From Bacteroidia bacterium (GTDB lineage: Bacteria; Bacteroidota; Bacteroidia; Flavobacteriales; Flavobacteriaceae), in assembly GCA_030425715.1 (NCBI GenBank), contig JAUIAA010000092.1:1-7987 (forward strand): a stretch of DNA of 7,987 bases, written 5' to 3'. Each line of letters starts with the position of its first letter. The stretch's first letter is position 1. Position numbers and translations under genes: made by a program. Below the pieces are notes generated by a model, which was not told the origin of the DNA, did not search any database, and saw nothing but the letters and a program-made list of their open reading frames with translations. Shown in pieces: positions 1 to 5,089 of this stretch.

Positions 1-732
1 CAAAACATACCAAGTGTTTTTAAAATCTTTTTTTCCAGAAATGGACTTACGAGTACTTAAAATAATTGCTACAAAAATAAAAACGGCAATCAAAGAAATT
101 GGTAGTAAATAACTGCTCTTAAGATAGACTCCTAAATGCAAATCAATTCTAAACGAGATCAATTCTAAAAATGCATCTGTTTGTTCTATAAACAAGTAGT
201 AAGCATAACAAATAAAAATAGGGCAAATAAATCCAATTATTGGGATAACTAAATTTCGCCAATTTTCGGCTCTAAAAATCAAAACAGAAGCGTATAACAG
301 TAAAAGATAAAGACCGCTCAATGGATAAATCAAACAGGCTATCCCAATCCAAAAGGCACAATCAAATATTTTTTCGGTTATTTTTTTTGCCGATCGTAAG
401 CTATAAATTCTTCTAAATGCAAACATTAAAATAAAGTTTGCAGCAACTATTCGTTCTGTTAAAAAAATAGAAGAAAACATTCCTAAACAAAGTATAAAAA
501 AAAGCAAGGCATAGGAATTATCCTCGGTGAGGTTATTTTTTCTAATGATAAAATTTACTATAAAAAAAACGAGCAATATGGTGCCAAAGAATAGTACTTT
601 TTTAAAAAATTCTTTAAGCGTAAAATTCCCTTCAAAACCAATCAATAAAGCCATTAAATAAACCAATAATAACAATACCGATAAAGCCAAAAAATTAATA
701 GGCTTAGATTTTTGAAAAAAATTGGCTATCAT
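1..732 (-). CDS. DUF6427-type polytopic inner-membrane protein, C-terminal part missing (window edge)
   Basis: An open frame of 244 codons reads leftwards from an ATG at 732-730 and is still open at base 1, so the C-terminus is missing. The start MIANFFQKSKPINFLALSVL resembles the N-terminus of the flavobacterial DUF6427 family, whose members I recall as being around 300 residues. The translation is very hydrophobic. Likely membrane segments lie near residues 12-32, 46-63, 73-92, 124-153 (probably two helices), 160-181 and 208-226. A TERIVAANF stretch at 92-100 and a short basic loop (RRIYSLRSAKK) follow the third segment. No catalytic motif is visible and the function is unknown. It is divergent from the DUF6341 gene, and as I recall the two families sit near each other in many flavobacteria. 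The reading frame and membrane location are secure; the family name is from memory of the N-terminal motif. Confidence 0.82.
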   Translation of the reverse strand, partial: MIANFFQKSKPINFLALSVLLLLVYLMALLIGFEGNFTLKEFFKKVLFFGTILLVFFIVNFIIRKNNLTEDNSYALLFFILCLGMFSSIFLTERIVAANFILMFAFRRIYSLRSAKKITEKIFDCAFWIGIACLIYPLSGLYLLLLYASVLIFRAENWRNLVIPIIGFICPIFICYAYYLFIEQTDAFLELISFRIDLHLGVYLKSSYLLPISLIAVFIFVAIILSTRKSISGKKDFKNTWYVL

Positions 733-752
733 AATGATATTTTTTACTTTTG
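722..752 (+). promoter_or_regulatory. Bacteroidota-type promoter for the DUF6341-trmB cluster
   Basis: A perfect TAnnTTTG box, tacttttg, lies at 745-752, with a TTG at 722-724 and a 20-base spacer. This fits the -33/-7 arrangement of the Bacteroidota housekeeping sigma factor. Transcription would start near 758 and give a leader of roughly 98 bases that contains the inverted repeat at 779-817. The -33 element overlaps the first codons of the divergent membrane-protein gene. It is a motif match only. Confidence 0.5.
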
Positions 753-778
753 TCGTTTGAGTTTTGAATTAAGTACAC

Positions 779-817
779 GGTAAAGTTTGCATTTTAGCTA
801 AAATAAAAAACTTTACC
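779..817. repeat. Nested inverted repeat in the divergent gap
   Basis: The outer arms ggtaaagttt (779-788) and aaactttacc (808-817) are perfect 10-base complements. Between them lies a second perfect palindrome of 14 bases, attttagctaaaat (791-804), almost concentric with the outer arms; only gc (789-790) and aaa (805-807) are unpaired. As RNA it would fold into a long hairpin from either strand. It lies between two divergent genes and is not followed by a T-run, so a terminator is unlikely. A two-fold operator or a leader hairpin shared by both transcripts is more plausible. Confidence 0.75.
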
Positions 818-826
818 ACACATGCC

Positions 827-834
827 CAAATTTA
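827..834 (-). promoter_or_regulatory. Possible -7 box for the leftward DUF6427 gene
   Basis: Read on the minus strand, 834-827 is TAAATTTG, a perfect TAnnTTTG. I see no TTG at the expected distance on that strand, so this is a weak call. If real, transcription starts near 820, the leader is about 90 bases, and it passes through the nested inverted repeat. Confidence 0.3.
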
Positions 835-855
835 ACTTGTTTTTAAAAATTTAAT

Positions 856-1053
856 ATGATATCAAATAATATTTTTAGAGCTATTGGTGATTTTTGCACC
901 AATGTTTTGTTTGCACCTTACGATGCTTTTCGCTTTTTAGAAGGTTGGTGGATCTCTAATATAATAAACGTAGTGTTAATATCTATCGGTTTTATCTTAT
1001 TCTTTTACTGGTTAGGACAATTACAACGCTTTAGAAAAGCAGGTACTGAATAA
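856..1053 (+). CDS. DUF6341 family small membrane protein
   Basis: This 65-residue protein starts with ATG after an AT-rich stretch and has no Shine-Dalgarno sequence. The N-terminal half (NNIFRAIGDFCTNVLFAPYDAF) is amphipathic. It is followed by a WW pair (31-32), one strong membrane helix at about 33-54 and a short basic tail (QLQRFRKAG). The pattern of a first short helix, NVLFAPxDA, a WW and NIIN, then FxLFFYWLxQL, is that of the flavobacterial DUF6341 family. Members have sometimes been labelled uracil phosphoribosyltransferase in databases, but this protein is far too short for that enzyme and has no PRPP-binding motif. Its role is unknown. It sits 20 bases before trmB on the same strand and is probably co-transcribed with it. 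A scaffold or accessory role for a membrane partner is speculation. Confidence 0.85.
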   Translation: MISNNIFRAIGDFCTNVLFAPYDAFRFLEGWWISNIINVVLISIGFILFFYWLGQLQRFRKAGTE

Positions 1054-1073
1054 TATTTCAAAAAACTTTAATA

Positions 1074-1745
1074 GTGGGAAGTAAGAACAAATTGAAAAGA
1101 TTTCGTGAAAACGAAACGTTTAAAAATGTAATACAACCTACTCGTGAGGAAGTACAAAATAACTTTCCGTTACAAGGAAATTGGCATACTCATTTTGGCA
1201 ACAATCATCCTATTGTTTTAGAATTAGGCTGTGGAAAAGGAGAATATACTGTTGCACTTGCACAAGAAAACCCTAATATAAATTTTATTGGTATTGATAT
1301 CAAAGGTGCAAGATTTTGGCGTGGTGCTAAAACTGCAATTGATGAAGGTATTGAAAACGTAGTATTTTTACGTACACAAATAGAGTTAATCGACTTGTGT
1401 TTTGCAAAGAATGAGGTTGCTGAAATTTGGATTACTTTTCCTGACCCCCAAATAAAATACAAAAGAACCAAACACAGATTGGTCAATCCATCTTTCTTAA
1501 AAAAATACCAACATATTTTAAAAGCGGAAGGGGTTACCCATTTAAAAACAGATAGTGAGTTTTTACATGGTTATTTATTAGGCATACTACATGAAGGAAA
1601 TCATGAAGTACTTTATGCCCATCACGATATTTATAATAGTAGTAGTCCTCCAAAAGAAGCTACCTCTATTCAAACTTTCTACGAAAAACAGTATTTAGAG
1701 CAATATAAGGCTATTACCTACGTTAAATTCAAAACAAAATATTAG
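1074..1745 (+). CDS. trmB: tRNA (guanine-N7-)-methyltransferase TrmB
   Basis: TrmB transfers a methyl group from S-adenosylmethionine to N7 of guanine 46 in the tRNA variable loop, in the cytoplasm. The 223-residue product has the usual length. The SAM-binding motif I is VLELGCGKGEY (48-58), followed by the acidic end of strand 2 in FIGIDIKG (71-78). The family signature FPDPQIKYKRTKHR is at 122-135, LKTDSEFLHGY at 157-167, and the C-terminal substrate motif TSIQTFYEKQY at 198-208. The start is GTG. I keep it because the next residues, GSKNKLKRF, match the N-terminus I recall for flavobacterial TrmB, and no in-frame ATG lies near. It lies 20 bases after the DUF6341 gene and 51 bases before the next gene, probably in one transcript. 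A monomeric or dimeric form cannot be told from the sequence. Confidence 0.97.
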   Translation: MGSKNKLKRFRENETFKNVIQPTREEVQNNFPLQGNWHTHFGNNHPIVLELGCGKGEYTVALAQENPNINFIGIDIKGARFWRGAKTAIDEGIENVVFLRTQIELIDLCFAKNEVAEIWITFPDPQIKYKRTKHRLVNPSFLKKYQHILKAEGVTHLKTDSEFLHGYLLGILHEGNHEVLYAHHDIYNSSSPPKEATSIQTFYEKQYLEQYKAITYVKFKTKY

Positions 1746-1796
1746 TTTATTCTAATGTTTATTGCTTGTTATAATTGCTAATTGATTTTCAATAAA

Positions 1797-2132
1797 ATGG
1801 ATGAAAAGAAAGGTTTTTTTGAACAAGTTTACGAAGTTACTAGATTAATTCCTTATGGCAAGGTCACTACTTATGGAGCCATTGCAACTTACTTAGGTAC
1901 AGCCAAGTCGGCAAGGATGGTTGGATGGGCGCTAAATGTTTCTAAATTAGATGAAACTATCCCTGCACATAGAGTAGTAAATAGAAGGGGGATTTTGACA
2001 GGAAAACACCATTTTGAAGGCACAAACTTAATGCAGCAACTTCTTGAAAACGAAGGTGTTGAAATATATAATAATCAAATTAAAAATTTAGAAAATGTAC
2101 TGTGGAATCCGAGTGAAGAATTGAAAGCTTAA
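1797..2132 (+). CDS. Alkyltransferase-like (ATL) protein of the MGMT family, lacking the acceptor cysteine
   Basis: The product is a 111-residue protein with only the DNA-binding domain of O6-alkylguanine-DNA alkyltransferases. Visible elements are IPYGKVTTYGAIA (18-30), whose Tyr26 matches the base-flipping tyrosine, and SARMVGWAL (38-46), whose Arg40 matches the arginine that fills the gap left by the flipped base. The active-site loop reads PAHRV (56-60) where true alkyltransferases have PCHRV, so it cannot accept an alkyl group. ATL proteins of this kind (PWHRV in Escherichia coli) bind alkylated guanine and pass the lesion to nucleotide excision repair. That job is inferred here from family knowledge. 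I start at the ATG at 1797; a TTG five codons upstream (1782) is in frame but adds residues without clear family similarity. It follows trmB by 51 bases. Confidence 0.92.
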   Translation: MDEKKGFFEQVYEVTRLIPYGKVTTYGAIATYLGTAKSARMVGWALNVSKLDETIPAHRVVNRRGILTGKHHFEGTNLMQQLLENEGVEIYNNQIKNLENVLWNPSEELKA

Positions 2133-2145
2133 CAATTCCAACTTT

Positions 2146-2169
2146 TTTTTTGATTTTAAATTCAAAAAA
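2146..2169. terminator. Weak AT-rich inverted repeat after the ATL gene
   Basis: The arms ttttttga (2146-2153) and tcaaaaaa (2162-2169) are perfect complements. The inner tttaaa (2155-2160) shares the same centre, with one T:T mismatch between. It begins 14 bases past the ATL stop codon. The stem holds only one G:C pair and no T-run follows on the plus strand, so it may simply mark the transcript end or be chance in AT-rich DNA. Confidence 0.25.
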
Positions 2170-2192
2170 CCCCATATAAACATATTCTTTTT

Positions 2193-2200
2193 TATATTTG
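2193..2200 (+). promoter_or_regulatory. -7 box for the outer-membrane protein gene
   Basis: The sequence tatatttg is a perfect TAnnTTTG box ending 31 bases before the ATG at 2232. The nearest TTG upstream (2150-2152) is too distant to be its -33 element. The position after a possible transcript end makes an independent promoter here sensible. Confidence 0.45.
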
Positions 2201-2231
2201 TAAATCGTTGATTTAATTTGAAAAAATAATT

Positions 2232-3029
2232 ATGAAGAAACTTTTACGCAACTTTACAGTATTAATTTTATTCTTCTATTTTTCTGAATCGTATGCACAA
2301 TCAAGCCTTAGTCAAGAAGTAGGAGTTTTTTTTGGAGCTGCTTCTTTTCAAACTGATTTTGGTGAAAGATATGATTTCCCAAGTGCAAATGCCTCAACTA
2401 TGGCATTTGGTGTTACCCATTACTTAAAGTTTTTTGGTAGTCAATACAGCTGGAGATCTGGTACTAGTTATTTTTCAGAGCATTTTAAATTAAAAACACA
2501 GTTTTTATATACATTTAATACCAATGTTGAGCATAAAGGAAGTTATGTAAAGCAAAACACTCCAGATGCTGAAAAACTTAGAGCTATGACTGGAGAAATT
2601 AGAATGTATGATATTGGTACTAATATGGAATTTTACTTTTTACCCTTAGAAGATTATTCTTCTTACTATAGAAGTAGCGGTACGTTAAACCCATTTATCA
2701 GTGTAGGTATTAGCTATACTATGTTTGACCCAGATATAAAAGTTAACGGGAATTCTTTAGAAGGGCAATCAGAGCCATATACCCAATTAATTGACAAATG
2801 GCAAACTGGAGCAGTACATCTTGACCCTAGTAATTCGTTTGCGGTTGCTGCTGGTGCTGGTGTTCGCTATAGTTTAGATAAATTTGATTTAGTTTTAGAC
2901 TCTAAATACCAACATTTTTTTACAGATGACTTGGATGGGCTTAATGCTCCTGATGATCCGGCAAACAAGAAAAACGACACCATGATTATGGTTAATATCG
3001 GTATCGTTTACGTTTTTGGTAAAAATTAA
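2232..3029 (+). CDS. THC0290_0291-type outer-membrane beta-barrel protein
   Basis: This is a 265-residue exported protein. A signal peptide is clear: MKKLLRN, a hydrophobic core (8-17) and likely cleavage after Tyr-Ala at 22, leaving an N-terminal Gln. The mature part has alternating-residue strands typical of a small barrel. Motifs that recall the flavobacterial THC0290_0291 family are QEVGVFFGAASFQTDFGER (28-46), HFKLKTQ (84-90), KLRAMTGEIRMYDIG (115-129), NPFISVGISYTMF (153-165), KYQHFFTDDLDGLN (225-238) and a last strand MIMVNIGIVYVF (251-262). Some family members carry a wrong glutamate dehydrogenase label in databases; nothing here supports that. The function is unknown; a structural or pore role in the outer membrane is the safest inference. 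Its TAA lies one base from the stop codon of the opposing PLP-enzyme gene. Confidence 0.85.
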   Translation: MKKLLRNFTVLILFFYFSESYAQSSLSQEVGVFFGAASFQTDFGERYDFPSANASTMAFGVTHYLKFFGSQYSWRSGTSYFSEHFKLKTQFLYTFNTNVEHKGSYVKQNTPDAEKLRAMTGEIRMYDIGTNMEFYFLPLEDYSSYYRSSGTLNPFISVGISYTMFDPDIKVNGNSLEGQSEPYTQLIDKWQTGAVHLDPSNSFAVAAGAGVRYSLDKFDLVLDSKYQHFFTDDLDGLNAPDDPANKKNDTMIMVNIGIVYVFGKN

Positions 3030-3030
3030 C

Positions 3031-4176
3031 CTATATCAATTTTAGCGCATTTTCTAAATCGGCAATTAAGTCCTTGTCACTTTCTACACCTACACTTAAG
3101 CGAATAAGCGAATCTACTACCCCTGTTTTTTCCCTTTCTTCTTTAGGTATTGATGCATGGGTCATGCTTGCTGGATGCCCACTTAACGATTCTACTCCGC
3201 CAAGGGACTCCGCCAAAGTAAACACCTTTAGATTCTCTAAAATCTTGATGGCTTTATTGTATTCATTCCCTTTAATGGTAAAAGATAACATCCCTCCAAA
3301 ATCATTCATTTGCGCTTTTGCTATTTCATGATTGGGATGGTTTTTAAAACCTGGCCAATATACATTTTCAACTTTTGGATGATCTTTTAAAAAACATGCT
3401 ACCGCTTTCCCATTTTCACAATGTCTTTGCATGCGTAAATGCAATGTTTTAATACCTCTTAACACCAAAAAACTATCCATTGGACCACAAATTGCACCAC
3501 TAGCATTCTGTATAAAATATAATCTATCTGCTAATGTTTTATCTTTTACTACCAAAGCCCCCATAACCACATCTGAATGCCCTCCAAGGTATTTTGTAGC
3601 CGAATGCATGACAATATCCGCTCCAAGATTTAAAGGCTGTTGTAGGTAAGGAGTTGCAAAAGTATTGTCAACCACTAATTTTAAATTATACTTACTACTT
3701 ATTTTTCCTACTGCTTTAATATCTATGATATTCAACATTGGGTTTGTTGGTGTTTCTACCCAAATCAACTTGGTATTTTTATGGATAAATTTTTCAATAT
3801 TATCCGCATTATCCATTCCAATAAAATGAAATTTTATCCCGTAATTTTCATAAATACTAGTAAAAAGTCGGTAGGTACCCCCATATAAATCATTGGTAGA
3901 AATAACTTCATCACCAGGGTTTAACAATTTAATTACAGCATCTATTGCGGCCAATCCCGAACCAAAAGCGAGCCCAAAATTTCCATTTTCAATACTTGCC
4001 AATGCATTTTCTAAAGCTGTTCTGGTAGGATTTCCTGTTCGTGAATATTCATATCCTTTATGCACCCCAGGAGAAGATTGAGCATAAGTTGATGTTTGAT
4101 AAATTGGAGGCATGACTGCTCCTGTACTTGGGTCATGTTGCTGTCCACCGTGTATTACTTTTGTATTAAATTCCAT
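3031..4176 (-). CDS. Cystathionine gamma-synthase/lyase, PLP-dependent trans-sulfuration enzyme
   Basis: This is a 381-residue Cys/Met-metabolism PLP enzyme of full family length. Visible sites are YEYSRTGNPTR (42-52, Tyr and Arg that hold the PLP phosphate of the neighbouring subunit), FGSGLAAI (71-78), Tyr98 in DLYGGT (stacks on the cofactor), ETPTNP (141-146), Asp170 in VVDNTFATP (pairs with the pyridine nitrogen), Lys195 in SATKYLGGHSDVV (Schiff-base lysine), ESLGGVESL (323-331) and Arg359 in IRLSVG (binds the substrate carboxylate). The family makes cystathionine from cysteine and an activated homoserine, or splits cystathionine. Annotation often favours the synthase (metB) for this sequence type, but gamma-synthase, gamma-lyase and O-acylhomoserine sulfhydrylase share these residues, so no symbol is given. 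It follows the DinB-fold gene by 10 bases and should be in the same transcript. Confidence 0.93.
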   Translation of the reverse strand: MEFNTKVIHGGQQHDPSTGAVMPPIYQTSTYAQSSPGVHKGYEYSRTGNPTRTALENALASIENGNFGLAFGSGLAAIDAVIKLLNPGDEVISTNDLYGGTYRLFTSIYENYGIKFHFIGMDNADNIEKFIHKNTKLIWVETPTNPMLNIIDIKAVGKISSKYNLKLVVDNTFATPYLQQPLNLGADIVMHSATKYLGGHSDVVMGALVVKDKTLADRLYFIQNASGAICGPMDSFLVLRGIKTLHLRMQRHCENGKAVACFLKDHPKVENVYWPGFKNHPNHEIAKAQMNDFGGMLSFTIKGNEYNKAIKILENLKVFTLAESLGGVESLSGHPASMTHASIPKEEREKTGVVDSLIRLSVGVESDKDLIADLENALKLI

Positions 4177-4186
4177 TTTAAAAAAT

Positions 4187-4642
4187 TTAAATTAATTTCT
4201 TTAAAGATAATATTACCCCTAAGTGAATACCTTCATGAAATGCGTTAAATTGTAAAGCATCCTCTACACTTTTCAAGGTAATCTTTGCACTTGTAGTATA
4301 GGCATTATAATCCTTAAAAGTACCCTTAGCATAATCTTGCATTACTTTATTTGTTAAATCGAGTATATTTTCTTTAATATAATCTATATCCTTTTGGTCG
4401 ATATTTTCAGTAGGAGTTGTCCCTTTTTGGTATTTCTCTACCAATTCATTTTTTATAGCTAATGGAAGTCCTGATAGTTTGTAAGTCAGTAATTGCTGGG
4501 TAACAACCACGTGTGCAATATTCCAAAAAATAGAATTATTGTAGTTTTCCGGTATTTTAACCAGTTGACTATAAGAGAGGTCCTCTAATAATTTTAAAAA
4601 TACAACTCTATTAAATTGAGAAATTTCAAATACTTTATCCAT
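4187..4642 (-). CDS. DinB-fold (DinB_2-type) putative metal-dependent protein
   Basis: This 151-residue protein is predicted to be all helical and cytoplasmic, with no signal peptide. It has the histidine triad of the DinB/YfiT-like four-helix bundle: His44 in WNIAHVVVTQQ (40-50), and His136 and His140 in NAFHEGIHLGVI (133-144). In the family these three residues usually bind a divalent metal such as zinc or nickel. Characterised relatives include thiol S-transferases that use bacillithiol or mycothiol and hydrolases, but no substrate can be read from this sequence, and nothing ties it to DNA damage despite the family name. It is the first gene of the leftward pair and ends 10 bases before the ATG of the PLP enzyme. 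A link to thiol or sulfur metabolism is therefore suggestive, but inferred from the neighbour only. Confidence 0.85.
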   Translation of the reverse strand: MDKVFEISQFNRVVFLKLLEDLSYSQLVKIPENYNNSIFWNIAHVVVTQQLLTYKLSGLPLAIKNELVEKYQKGTTPTENIDQKDIDYIKENILDLTNKVMQDYAKGTFKDYNAYTTSAKITLKSVEDALQFNAFHEGIHLGVILSLKKLI

Positions 4643-4706
4643 ATTAAAAAAATTTCCATAAAAATAACTAACTTTCTCTTGTTTTAAATCCCATTTCTAA
4701 TAAAAT
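4643..4706. promoter_or_regulatory. Short divergent promoter gap between DinB-fold and ArsC/Spx-like genes
   Basis: Only 64 bases separate two opposed ATG codons, so both promoters must be squeezed into it or overlap the genes. I find no perfect TAnnTTTG on either strand. The nearest on the minus strand is TATTTTTA (7 of 8), and a TTG lies at 4679-4681 on the plus strand. The gap is too short for a SAM-type riboswitch ahead of the methionine-pathway enzyme. Confidence 0.4.
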
Positions 4707-5054
4707 ATGAATAAAATATATTACTTAAGTACTTGTGATACTTGTAAAAAGATTTTAAAACTTATTCCTACCAAAGCGTTTGATTTACAAGAAATTAAAA
4801 CCAACCCAATTACTGTAAAACAATTAGAGAGCTTATATAGCTTAGCCGGCAGCTACGAAGCGTTATTTAGCAGAAGAGCTAAAAAATATAAAGAAATGGA
4901 TTTAAAAAGTCAAAAGTTAACCGAATTAGACTATAAACAATTGATATTAGAGGAGTACACTTTTTTAAAACGCCCGGTAATAATTTATAAAGACTCTATA
5001 TTTATTGGAAATAGTAAAAAAAATATTCAAAATATAATGGATGTATTTTCTTAA
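4707..5054 (+). CDS. ArsC/Spx-like thioredoxin-fold protein
   Basis: This is a 115-residue cytoplasmic protein of the ArsC/Spx/YffB superfamily, close to the usual 112-140 residues. The first strand IYYLSTCDTCKK carries a CxxC pair (Cys10, Cys13), as in Spx, placed where ArsC has its catalytic cysteine. SRRAKKYKE (55-63) matches the ArsC region that carries the first active-site arginine, and FLKRPVI (86-92) gives the second arginine and the cis-proline of the fold. At the place of the third ArsC arginine I see FIGNSKKNI, which has none. Arsenate reduction is thus doubtful despite the usual family label, and a redox or regulatory role is more likely; this is inference. It has no arsenic-resistance neighbours. 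The AsmA-like gene follows after 35 bases on the same strand. Confidence 0.88.
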   Translation: MNKIYYLSTCDTCKKILKLIPTKAFDLQEIKTNPITVKQLESLYSLAGSYEALFSRRAKKYKEMDLKSQKLTELDYKQLILEEYTFLKRPVIIYKDSIFIGNSKKNIQNIMDVFS

Positions 5055-5089
5055 TCATTTCATTATCTTTAAATTCATCACTTTTTTTT

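Noticed and set aside
779..817. Reading the nested palindrome as a rho-independent terminator
   Set aside because: Both flanking genes point away from it, and no T-run follows the stem on either strand.
856..1053. Uracil phosphoribosyltransferase identity for the 65-residue protein
   Set aside because: It is a single-helix membrane protein without a PRPP-binding motif and is about a third of the enzyme's length.
1205..1486. Leftward 93-codon frame inside trmB
   Set aside because: It lies opposite a well-conserved enzyme; its translation has no recognisable domain and it is explained as a shadow of trmB.
1782..1796. TTG start extending the ATL protein by five residues
   Set aside because: The ATG at 1797 gives the expected family N-terminus, and the added residues (MIFNK) show no family similarity.
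4643..4706. SAM-type riboswitch ahead of the methionine-pathway pair
   Set aside because: The gap has only 64 bases, no recognisable conserved riboswitch core, and is shared with a divergent gene.
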